DNA of 64,000 nt from Cyanophora paradoxa (taxonomy: Eukaryota > Glaucocystophyceae > Cyanophorales > Cyanophoraceae): the NCBI GenBank assembly GCA_004431415.1, contig QPMI01000127.1, positions 186,001 to 250,000 on the forward strand. The letters are read 5' to 3'. Of this stretch, positions 16,675 to 25,215 are shown in pieces; the first letter of the stretch is position 1; the number at the start of each line of letters is the position of its first letter. The notes beneath the pieces were generated by a model. The model had not been told where the DNA came from and did no database searches. It saw only the letters and a list, made by a program, of their open reading frames with translations. The position numbers and the translations under genes were made by a program.

Positions 16675-16731
16675 AGCGAGTCGACGTCATTAGCACAGAA
16701 CATTTACAGTGCGCGCGGGACGCGCTGTCCT

Positions 16732-17170
16732 CTACGTCTTCCTCCTCCTCTTCTTCTTCTTCGGCGCCTCCTCCTGCGCCCGGGATCAGCGGGGGCGCGG
16801 CCGCGTCTCGCCCGGCCCGTGGGCGTACCTCGCCGATGTCGACAATGGGCGCGACGGAGTCGATGTTCATGCTGGAGCTGCTCGACCTCCGCTCCGTGGG
16901 CTCGCTTCTCTCCCACAACGCTTCGAGGAGAGCGAGAGCGCGGCGGGCCGCCTCCGGATCCTCCTCGACCGCCCCCTCGCCCGCCTCCTCGCCCGCCTCC
17001 TCCTCCTCATCATCATCCTGCGCGCGGGCGCCCGTGAGGATCGGAGGTCGGGCGCGTACATCGGCCACGCACGGCGCCGGCGACGCGGGGCGGCGCGTAG
17101 CGTCGAGCAGCCGTTGCCGCAGTCGTTGCCGCAGCCTCCTCGCCCGCCCCCTCGCCCGCCTCCTCGTCCG

Positions 17171-17202
<32 letters not shown>

Positions 17203-19068
17203 GATTCGCCGGACTCGGCCGACCCCAAGCGATCCTCGAGGACCTCCTTGTCTTTCGTCACGAGCCTGGGCCTCTTCTGCGCGCCCTGTAAAGAGTAAAG
17301 AGAGGCGGCGGTGGCGGGCGGGGGACAGGTGCACCCTCCTCTGGGCGGCGCCAATCCGGTCCTGTGTCAGCTTCTTCTCGACCGCTTCGAGTCTCTTCTG
17401 TTTCTGCAACGGAGCGGCTCAGCATTTTCCGGCGGAGGGCGGGCGGCAGGCTCGCCACGGTAGACAGGTTGTCCCGGTCCGCCCCGGCCGCCTTCACCAG
17501 CCCCGCTTTCACCAGTGCCTCGGTGGCGGCAGCCGACATCGCGCTGAATTTATTCCCCCACCTGCCCCCCTTCTTGCCCAGCGGGAAGTTGTGCAGCTCC
17601 GTCACCCTGTCGCCTTTTCATTCAACGGGCCCCAGGGCGGGGCTGGGCGCGTACACTTCCGATGTGATGGGCCCGTCCCTGATGCTTTCGAAGAGCCGCC
17701 GCACCGGCTCTTCCATTTCACTCTTCTTGCCCATCCTGACGTAGCACTCCTGGATGCCCGCCGAGAAGTCCTGCGCGCGCAGTCACAGGGCGCGGAGGCG
17801 GTCGGAGGAGGGCGAGCGCACATGGTCTGGGCTGCTGTTGCGGATGAGGTAGCAGTCCAGGAGGAGGCGGATTTGCTGGCGGGCTTTCTTGGTGGAGAGG
17901 CCTTCGTCCCCGATTCCGGCAAGTTGTAAGAGCTCGTCGCCGAAGAACGCCCTCAGATGGGCGAGGTCGCCGCCGCCGAAGTACTTCTTGAAGTGGGAGG
18001 GGAAGCCTGTGTTGCCGCTGTAGAACGACCGGAGGATTGGAGCCCAGTACGGCGTGTCCGTCTTGGGCAGATGCTCCACTAAAGCTGTCTTGATTGTTTG
18101 AAACGCCGTCCTGTTCGAAGGGTATCCGTAAGTCAGGGCGGCCGCGGGCGGCGGGCACAGGCGCACAAAAGATCCGGCTCCAGGACGGGGTTGTACTTGC
18201 CGCGCACATCCTCCGGGCTCTTCGGCTCCCTGCCGAGAGCAGCGAACGGTGAGGCGGGCGGCGCGCGGGCGGCGCGCGGGCGGCCCGGGCGGCACTTTGG
18301 CTGGCTGCGCTTTTTCGCAGACGCCGCCGCCGTCGCCGCCGTCGTCTGAATGGCGCCGGGGGGGCTGCGCAGAATCAGCGGCGGCGCGCGCAGGGTGGCG
18401 GGGCGGGGCGCGCTACACTGGGAACCATTCGCCGACGCCGAATAGCTTGTCGCTGTCGCAGCAGCAGAAGATCACTGGCTGCTTGCTCTGATCGAAAAGT
18501 GGGCCGCATCCCCATGGACACGTCAGCTGCTTCCCGGCGAGATGCCCGATATAGTGCGCCGTTGCCATGACGACGTGGTGCGTGTGCTGCGCGCCCGCGC
18601 TGCCCTCGGCGGCGCAGCAGGGGCCCGTGGCGGTCGCGAACAGCAGAGTATCGTTGCCCGTTCCGAAGCGCGGCAAGCTCCTGGCTCGCGTGTATGCGGC
18701 GACACCGAGCAAGGCTGCCGTCGCGGCGTCAGCTCTCTACCGCGCCCGGCGCGGCGGAGTCTCACCGTCGCGGAAGGCGTGCTGCGCGACCGGAGCGTGA
18801 GTGGCGGCGCGCGGCGGCGCGCGCGGCGTGCGCGGCAGCGAGGGCGTACATTCGCAGGGAAGTCGGCGAAGGCCGAGAGCTCCTCCACGGTGTGCGTGCC
18901 AGCCACGGAAAGAACGGGCTGTGGGACATCCACGAAGTTCGTGCGGTTGGCCAGCTGCCCCGTCGGAAACGGTGGAGGGAACAATGGACCACAATGCGTG
19001 GCCGCTGGCGCTGGATCGGCCGAGGAGGGGCCCGCGCGCACGATGAGCGCGCTCTCATCGTCGGACAT
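16732..19068 (-). CDS. Spliced gene 1: 12 exons, nuclear-type protein
   Basis: No long ORF covers this region, but removing 11 GT...AG introns gives one continuous frame of 564 codons. Proposed exons: 19068-18850, 18781-18766, 18714-18417, 18364-18296, 18229-18167, 18110-17822, 17770-17655, 17606-17498, 17403-17335, 17285-17073, 17017-16829, 16773-16732. Introns are 48-94 nt; donors include GTGCGC, GTGCGT, GTACGC; acceptors are CAG. The product has a cysteine-rich N-terminal part (LTCPWGCGP, FCCCDSDK), a helical domain (HFKKYFGGGDLAHLRAFFGD), an acidic DEDEDE tract, and ends in a nuclear-localisation-like EEAPKKKKRRRKT. The end of exon 8 could be 17513 instead; both keep frame. Function unknown. 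Confidence 0.7.
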
Positions 19069-19427
19069 CGATGCGCGTGACGCGCCGGGCGGGCTGGACA
19101 ACGCTAGCCGCGATGGGAACTGATGCAAACAAGGATACGCGCTTGGCGCTGCTGCCGGGGGCGCTGAATGAACGCGATACGTTGCTCGGTCGCCAACGGG
19201 GTTAGAGGTCGGGTTAGCGACTCGGGTTGTAACCAACGCCGTACCCCCCTCTTCGAACCCGCCCGAGGGTATTTCGGACTTAGACGGCGCAGAGAATGCC
19301 GTGGATGCCGACGCTTACCGGACCCCGAGTGCGCCCCGAGGCCCGCATGCCGACAGTCAGTGCACTCGATTAAACAGGCGCCGCTGTCCACTACTTCTAC
19401 TTCTAGGCCGCTATGCACCACTTCTGC
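19069..19427. other. Spacer between two spliced genes
   Basis: About 360 nt holding the promoter of the 16732-19068 gene. No coding frame looks real. It contains GGTTAGAGGTCGGGTTAGCG-like short repeats and CCACTTCTACTTCTAGGCC-type pyrimidine tracts, but no palindrome of the common families. Confidence 0.4.
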
Positions 19428-21809
19428 CTACTTCTTCTTCGCTGTCTCCATCATCTTCGTGACGATCTTGCCATAATCTTTGAAGGAAGCTAACATGTAC
19501 CCTATGCTGCCGCGCTTCGCCTTGCTGAGATCACCGAGCTCGTCCCACACCCCGCTGCGATGGGGGAGCCCAAGGAAACGCACGAGGGTGCCGTACCCAT
19601 CGAAAGCACTCAGCGTGGTCTCGAACGCATTCGCGATCGGTCCGAGATCGCGGACAGTGGTCGCCGCCTTCAGTTGCTCGCAGAGCTTCGCACACTGAGC
19701 AGGCATGGCGAGGCCGAGCACCTTCTTCGCGTCTACGATCGCCTCCAGCAGGCGGGTGACGCGTTCGGCGTTCTTGAACTCGCCCGCCCACGCCGCTGCG
19801 GCAGGGTAAGGGCGGCGCTCGTGGCGTCTCGGAGGGCGTGCGCACGGAGTTCGACCCGGGCCTTCTTCGATTTCGGTCCCGTCGTGGCCGCGGAGGACGC
19901 GGCGCGCTTGGACCTGCTTGCAGTCGGCGGGCGGTGGGCGCAAGCTTGGGCCGGCATGGGCGCACGGGGTCGTGACCGCCTGGCCCTCCGCCTCGCCCTC
20001 CGCCTCGCCCTCTGACTCCTCCGAGGACTCCTCTGCCGCCCCCTCCGCCGGCTCCTCCGCCGGCTTCCCCACCGGCTTCCCCGCCGCCGCCGCCTTCGCC
20101 GCCGCCGCCTTCGTCTCCTTCGCCGGCGCCTGCGTCGCCTCCTTCGCCGCCTCCTTCGCCTCCTTCGCCTCCTTCGCCTCCTTCTCCGCCTCCTTCGCCG
20201 CCTTCGCCTCCTTCTCCGCCTCCTTCGCCGCCTTCGCCTCCTTCGCCGCCTTTGCCTTTGCTGCCGCCGCCGCCGCCTTCCCCGGCGACGTCCCCGGCGA
20301 CGCCTCCACCGCCTGGAAGCTTTCCGGCGGCGACGTCGTCACGGTCGGCGCCTGCTCACAGCTTCAGACCTTTGCGGCAGGGCAGGGGCGTGCCCGGCGC
20401 ACCCTGCGGCCCGTCTGCTCGGCCCGCGCCGTCAGCGCCGCCGTCGTTCTGTCGAGCTCCCCCTTGATCTTCTCAAAGTCCTCCTGTGCATTGGGCGCGT
20501 TATGTCAAGTGAACGTGGCCAGGGGCGCGGCGGCACCTTTTCCTCGTCCTCGTCCGCGGCGTCCGTCGGCTGTCGTCCTTGTTAGCGAATGCACCCGGGG
20601 GGCTCGAGGGGCGGGACCTCTTCTTCGCCCTCGTCCTCCGGTCCCGCATCGGCCGCTGCCGCCGGCGTGACCGCTGCCGCCGGCGTGACCGCCCCCACCT
20701 CCGTCCCCGCCTGCAACCCGGAGGTTCAGACGCGAACCGCCGATGGGACAGAGAGAGGCACCTGTACGGTGGGCGCGGCTGCGGGAAGCGGAGCCGCCGG
20801 GGGTATGGCCGGGGGCGCGGCTGCGGGAAGCGGAGCCGCCGGGGGCATGGCCGGGGGCGCGGCTGCGGGAAGCGGAGCCGCCGGGGGTATGGCCGGGGGC
20901 GCGGCTGCGGGAAGCGGAGCCACCGGGGGCTCAGGTGCGGCAGCCCCCGCCCCCCCCTTGCAGGCGGAGGGGTCAGAGCGGGCCGTCGAGCGGGAACGGG
21001 GGCAGGCACCGCTGCGGGTGCGGCGGCGGAGGCAGCGGCGGAGGCGGCGGCGGGTCCAAAGCTCCGTTCCCACCTACGCGAGCGATCAGCGGCGGGCACG
21101 GTGGGCGCGACAGGCGGGCGTACGTGTCGTCCCTGTTGGGTCTGTAATGCGCTGCCTCGGGACACTTGTGCTGGCCGAAGAACCGCGCCATGGCGGACTC
21201 CTTCGAGCAGAACTGACACAAGCCGATCGGAGGGCTGCTCGGATCAACGTCCGCCTTCAGCTCGAGCTCCCCACTGCAGGCTCCGCAGCCGAAGGCCATG
21301 TCGGCGCGCCAGTACGCGACGGCCGAGCCGGTCGGGCATGTGACCAGCCACGCCTTGCCTTCGCGCCCCCTCTGCCTGTCGCGTCGGACCAGCTCCCGCG
21401 CAAGCGCCTCGCTCTGCTCGTCGGCCTGCAAGGCGCGCGTGACCGCGGCTCTCTCTTCCTCGGCTGCGGGCGCCCGTTTGGTTTGACCGGTGCTCGACTC
21501 GACGGCGGCGGCGGCACGCGCGCACCAAGGCGACGGGCTGTTATCGCGATGGACTTGGTGATATCTCTGGCATCTTGCTCGATCGTCGCCAGAGGACCAC
21601 TGACCTTCGCCCTGTGAGCAAACTGCAAACAAGCTCAGCGCGACGGCGCGCGGCGGCGGCGAGGCAGCGACAATCACACGAACACTGTTAAGCTCCAAGG
21701 CGACGTTGAAGTCATCCTCTCTGCCTAGAACGACCAAGGGCTCGAAGATGGTCGCGCGAAACTGCGACTGGCCCACAGTCGCTGTGCGCCGCTCCAGGAT
21801 GCCGGACAT
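19428..21809 (-). CDS. Spliced gene 2: 10 exons, zinc-ribbon plus Lys/Glu repeats
   Basis: Nine GT...AG introns removed give 613 codons without a stop. Proposed exons: 21809-21678, 21622-21526, 21463-21078, 20956-20762, 20710-20618, 20569-20537, 20483-20403, 20351-19966, 19913-19846, 19795-19428. Eight introns are 48-62 nt and one is 121 nt; donors include four GTGCGC. The product starts MSGILERRT, then a coiled coil, a four-cysteine zinc ribbon (FGCGACSG ... LCQFCSK), a Pro/Ala 14-residue repeat, an acidic stretch, KEAEKEAKAAKEA-type repeats, and a helical C-terminal domain of ~120 residues. The 121-nt intron (acceptor AAG) and the GTCCCG donor at 20617 are the least secure. Confidence 0.7.
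20771..20938. repeat. 42-bp tandem repeat inside spliced gene 2
   Basis: Four head-to-tail copies of a 42-bp unit (GGGCGCGGCTGCGGGAAGCG...), in exon 4. On the minus strand it encodes a 14-residue PPAIPPAAPLPAAA-type repeat. Confidence 0.8.
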
Positions 21810-21825
21810 CGCTCTTCTACGTGCT

Positions 21826-22229
21826 GCCGAGCTATACGCGCCTGCTCGAGCGATGCGCGAGCGCCGGGTCTAACGGACAACAACAGCCGACGGAATGTTA
21901 CGACAGAGACACTCGGGTTTGCGACTTAACAGATCACGTACCCGACTTAATAATTTTTATTGATTTCATACAACAATTAATTAATTCTTCTGATGAAATG
22001 ATATATATATATGTTGTACTTTTACATAACATAATTAATAGTTTTAATCTCATTTCCATCATTGAAATTATGGACTTGGCACGTGCCGCGGAATCACCCC
22101 TGACCCTGTGACATGGGGTGATTCGCCCACGTGATCTTGATTTCAAGTCAATCACATCGGCGCCCCCGGTCGCCGCCTCGCCGCATTGCGTTCATTTGTT
22201 AAGTCCGCTGCACCACCCTTCGTCGCGAC
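21826..22229. other. AT-rich divergent intergenic region with palindrome
   Basis: 21930-22075 is strikingly AT-rich (TTAATAATTTTTATTG, ATATATATATAT, AATTAATTAATTC) in a very GC-rich genome. It probably carries the promoter of the spliced gene starting at 21809 and possibly that of the 22230 gene. A perfect-stem palindrome GAATCACCCC (22091-22100) / GGGGTGATTC (22115-22124) follows. No gene seen. Confidence 0.6.
22091..22124. repeat. GAATCACCCC palindrome, perfect 10-bp stem
   Basis: GAATCACCCC and GGGGTGATTC flank a 14-nt loop; a type copy of the intergenic family. Confidence 0.75.
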
Positions 22230-23159
22230 ATGGAGGAGGATCGCCCGCTCGCCGCCTGGTGCCAGTGCTTCCTTCGCAACACGGGCTACGTCATGATGGA
22301 CCCCCGGCGCGCCATCGACGGCACCAAGGTCCCTGAGCTCTTCGCCCCTCTCGATCTGCTCGTCAAGCGCTGCGCTCTCTTCATCGAGGGGCAGCGGGGC
22401 ACCCCCTTCCGGTTCGACGGGACGGGACCCGAGCTGGACTTCCAGGCCGACCTCGAGGACGCGATGCGCATCGCCGTCACTCTCGACAACTGCACCATCC
22501 TGCCAGCGGAAGAGGCGGGTGTCGTGCCGGGCGTCCCGGGCGACCAGGGCCCCATGGTGCGCGTCGCCAACCCCAGCCATCCGTGCAGTCGCGCACCCGA
22601 CGCGCCCGGCGGGTCGCGCTTCCGATGGACGCCGCTAACCCAGGATCCGTCGCGTCAGGTTCTCGGCTGCGCGCTTGTTGCGTTCGAGACGGCCTACCCC
22701 GGGCCTGGGCGCGCCCTGCCCCTCTCTAGGCTGGCCTACGACATCCCGCGCATCCGCCGGCGCGCCGACCTCTACCCCGAGAGCCTCGGCTCGTACCTCC
22801 GCCGCCGCCCCCGCACCCCGTCCCCGCCGCCAGAGCGCCGCCGCCGCTCCCGCTCCCCGTCCCCGCAGCGGCAGCGGCGCCGCCGCTCCCGTTCGCCATC
22901 TCCGGCCCGCGAGCGCCGCCGCTCCCGCTCGCCTTCTCCGGCCCGCGAGCGCCGCCGCTCCTACACCCCGTCGACGCCGAGAGGCCGCAGCCGCAGCCGC
23001 AGCCCCGCGAGGGGTCCACGGCGCGACGTCTCCCCGCTCCCCCCCGGCCCGCACCCGCCCCTCCGCCCCGTCTCGCCGGTGGCACCGGCCGCGCCCCTCG
23101 GCCGCCTGCCCTTCTCCCCCGCGGGCGAGCTTGTTGGGGGAGGCTCCCCCGCCCAGTAG
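22230..23159 (+). CDS. Protein with C-terminal SR-like domain
   Basis: 309 residues, single exon. N-terminal ~190 residues are globular (WCQCFLRNTGYVMMDPRRAI, ELDFQADLEDAMRIAVTL). Residues ~195-265 are RS dipeptide-rich with SPSPARERRRSRSPSPARER repeats, like metazoan/plant SR splicing factors, and a Pro-rich tail follows. No RRM is seen. Given the neighbouring intron-containing genes, interaction with host splicing factors is an attractive but untested inference. Confidence 0.65.
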   Translation: MEEDRPLAAWCQCFLRNTGYVMMDPRRAIDGTKVPELFAPLDLLVKRCALFIEGQRGTPFRFDGTGPELDFQADLEDAMRIAVTLDNCTILPAEEAGVVPGVPGDQGPMVRVANPSHPCSRAPDAPGGSRFRWTPLTQDPSRQVLGCALVAFETAYPGPGRALPLSRLAYDIPRIRRRADLYPESLGSYLRRRPRTPSPPPERRRRSRSPSPQRQRRRRSRSPSPARERRRSRSPSPARERRRSYTPSTPRGRSRSRSPARGPRRDVSPLPPGPHPPLRPVSPVAPAAPLGRLPFSPAGELVGGGSPAQ

Positions 23160-23183
23160 TTTTTGTCAGGGTCTTGGTATGGA

Positions 23184-23513
23184 ATGGCATTCTTGCTCTC
23201 CTCTCCACTGCGCAACGCCCTCGGGGTGGAGCCACCCTCTCACTTAGCGGGTACGGCTCTGGAAGTGACGGCAAAGGCCGCGCGGGGGGCGAGGGCTTCG
23301 AGGCCCGCGGACCTGCTCTCGGTCCTCCCCGCGGGCGCCGCAACGCACGTGTTCCACGCAATCCTGGCCTATCTGGATGCCCGCCCGCGCGCAAAGGGGC
23401 TTTCGCAGAAGGAGATGACGGATGCGATAGCGGCGGGGATCCGGGAGGCCCGGCGACTGCGCTCCCTGTCCCGGCGACGACGCTCTGGCCGCCGCAGGCG
23501 CTCGCGGCGCTGA
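23184..23513 (+). CDS. Small protein with GIREA motif and Arg tail, copy A
   Basis: 109 residues. Hydrophobic N-terminus (MAFLLSSPLRNAL), helices, then KEMTDAIAAGIREARRLRSL and an Arg/Ser tail. Paralogue of 23590-24099, which shares EAEMKAAVTAGIREAQRIRT. The ATG at 23184 is used; upstream in-frame codons are non-ATG. TAGTTTTTGTC precedes it by ~22 nt. Confidence 0.6.
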   Translation: MAFLLSSPLRNALGVEPPSHLAGTALEVTAKAARGARASRPADLLSVLPAGAATHVFHAILAYLDARPRAKGLSQKEMTDAIAAGIREARRLRSLSRRRRSGRRRRSRR

Positions 23514-23589
23514 CTCGGCCCCCTAGGGCTTCGTGTCCCCTGATTAGAATTTGTCATGGGCTTGAGTATATAGTGGGGTCCACGGGACG

Positions 23590-24099
23590 ATGGTATTTTC
23601 CGGCGCGGCCAGCACGCTCCTCTCATACATACCGGGGGCGACAACCCTGGTGGGGCTGACCGCGGGGCTCCCGCCATCCGTGACGTATCTCATCCTCCGC
23701 GCTGTCGTCGACTACCTGGGCCGACGGGGAAGAACCAATCAACCCCTCACAGAGGCGGAGATGAAGGCCGCGGTGACGGCCGGCATCCGCGAGGCGCAGA
23801 GGATCCGCACGCGCTTGACGAGGCCGCGCGCCGCCGACGACAGCGGCGCTGCACCGGAGAAGTCGGGGTTACCGGAGAAGCCGCGTTCAAGCGAGAAGAG
23901 AGGGCGCTCGCGCTCCCGCCGGTCCCGTCGAAGCTCCCATCGTACCCGTCGCTCCCGTCGCAGCTCCCATCGTACCCGCCGCTCCCGCCGCGAACGCCGC
24001 TCCCGCCGCCGCTCCCGCTCGTACTCCTCGCGCGACTGGCGCTACCTGCAGCAGCTGAAGGCCCTCTCGACCGTCAGCGCCGGGGCCGACCGCGCGTGA
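23590..24099 (+). CDS. Small protein with GIREA motif and RS tail, copy B
   Basis: 169 residues. Hydrophobic N-terminal half (LLSYIPGATTLVGLTAGLPP) may be membrane-active; then EMKAAVTAGIREAQRIRTRL, shared with the 23184 gene; then a long RS tail with tandem SSHRTRRSRR repeats and a non-basic end (LQQLKALSTVSAGADRA). The upstream region has GAGTATATAGTG, a TATA-like sequence. Confidence 0.6.
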   Translation: MVFSGAASTLLSYIPGATTLVGLTAGLPPSVTYLILRAVVDYLGRRGRTNQPLTEAEMKAAVTAGIREAQRIRTRLTRPRAADDSGAAPEKSGLPEKPRSSEKRGRSRSRRSRRSSHRTRRSRRSSHRTRRSRRERRSRRRSRSYSSRDWRYLQQLKALSTVSAGADRA

Positions 24100-24320
24100 G
24101 GACGCGCGCCCTCGTGTAGTCCGAGTGGGGTACGTAAACGCTACCCCCGAGGACGTGCCCCCCAAGGGAGCGGATACTCGGAAGCCTCGTGCCGTCGGGC
24201 CAGATCCGCGGGCGGGCGTCGGATCTGGACCACGCGCGGGGCACGGACGCCAGGAGCCCCTCCACGCCCCGCCCCGCCGTCGATGTTCTCTCTATTCGCA
24301 GGGCGTGCACCCTCTCCGCC
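24074..24320 (-). other. Protein-like open stretch, possible exon
   Basis: The minus frame ending at 24074 contains a protein-like run (RIWPDGTRLPSIRSLGGHVL then VPHSDYTRARVL) but no convincing ATG nearby. It could be the last exon of a spliced gene that includes 24442-24717, as seen for neighbours; GT and AG sites exist between them but none stands out. It overlaps the 3' end of the 23590 gene by 26 nt. Confidence 0.3.
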
Positions 24321-24441
24321 GGCGCGCAGCGGCGCGAGAGCCGACTCGCCCCGGCGGGCCGGGTGCGCCGTCGGGTGCGTCGTCGGGTGCATCGGGTTGC
24401 CATCGGGTTTGCGACGGTTTACTCTATTCCAACAAATCTAG

Positions 24442-24717
24442 CTAGCTGCCGGCTACCCGTTCGCCTAGAGAGCGTCTATCTACGCTCACAACCGCGCCGC
24501 GCTCGAGCGCTTTCACGATTTGATCCTCGTTGCCGTCCACCTCCAGGAGCACCGTGCACCCGATCAGCAGCTGGGTGCGCTGCACGCCGCGACGGTTGAG
24601 GACGCGCACGAAGACGCCGCCGCCCTTGACGACGCTCGTCCGCCCGAGGTACACGTGCCTGGTCGCCTCGCCCGTGTCGCCGCTGCCGATGTTGGAGGCG
24701 CCGGATACGTTCTCCAT
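24442..24717 (-). CDS. Small unknown protein or first exon
   Basis: 91 residues from ATG 24717 with balanced composition (RHVYLGRTSVVKGGGVFVRV, QLLIGCTVLLEVDGNEDQIV), beta-rich in appearance. No Arg tail. May be complete or the 5' exon of a longer gene reaching 24074. Confidence 0.45.
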   Translation of the reverse strand: MENVSGASNIGSGDTGEATRHVYLGRTSVVKGGGVFVRVLNRRGVQRTQLLIGCTVLLEVDGNEDQIVKALERGAVVSVDRRSLGERVAGS

Positions 24718-24787
24718 CGCACGCCGTCTTCACATCTGAGACCCGAGAGAATTCCCACGCGGTCGCGACGGCCGCCCCCGCGCAGGC

Positions 24788-24818
24788 GCACCCCGGGCCA
24801 GCGCCCCAGGGGTGGTTC
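24788..24818. repeat. GC palindrome variant
   Basis: GCACCCCGGGCC ... CCAGGGGTGGTTC, an imperfect member of the intergenic family bordering the AT-rich island. Confidence 0.4.
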
Positions 24819-24828
24819 GACGCCAAGT

Positions 24829-25090
24829 CATAATTATCGAAATTGCATAGATGTATAGGCATGTTTGCCGTCTTTTGCTGATAAAAATGCGAGTTAACAA
24901 TACTCCTGTTATGTAAAATCGAATTCTGTTAATTCCAAGTGGGGGTGTACCCCTTTCAAGTCCCAATTATCAAAATTACCAACCTTTGGCTAATTCGACT
25001 TGGAATTACTAGTTAAAATGCAAAATTAACAATAATTCTGTTATTGAAAATCGTAATTCTGAAAACTTGCACATTTTACGTACCCCATCG
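24829..25090. repeat. AT-rich island with imperfect direct repeat
   Basis: Two related ~50-nt segments: around 24892-24938 (TTAACAATACTCCTGTTATG then AAAATCGAATTCTG) and 25023-25063 (TTAACAATAATTCTGTTATT then GAAAATCGTAATTCTG). Both also carry AATTATC-AAATT starts (24829, 24964). No coding frame. It precedes the spliced gene at 25216 and is a candidate promoter/enhancer or replication-associated element. Confidence 0.55.
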
Positions 25091-25138
25091 GACGTCATGA
25101 TTGCGTAGTTCGCAGGCGACCGCTTTGACAGCACCGGC

Positions 25139-25201
25139 GAGCGAGCGGCGGCGAGCGGCGGGAAGCAGCGGCGAGCGGCGGGAAGCAGCGGCGAGCGAGC
25201 A
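25139..25201. repeat. Short tandem repeat in 5' leader
   Basis: GCGAGCGGCGGGAAGCAGC repeated about twice with flanking partial units, immediately upstream of the start at 25216. Confidence 0.6.
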
Positions 25202-25215
25202 GAGCAGCCGGCGCA

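Noticed and set aside
15719-16731. Minus-strand open frame continuing from spliced gene 1 through the HNH gene
   Set aside because: Arg/Pro/Gly shadow of the HNH gene in another frame; splicing at GTACGC (16828) gives a proper stop at 16732 instead.
16709-17929. Plus-strand ORF with a signal-peptide-like start
   Set aside because: The hydrophobic start is the antisense of the poly-Lys/Glu end of spliced gene 1, and the rest is antisense to its exons and introns.
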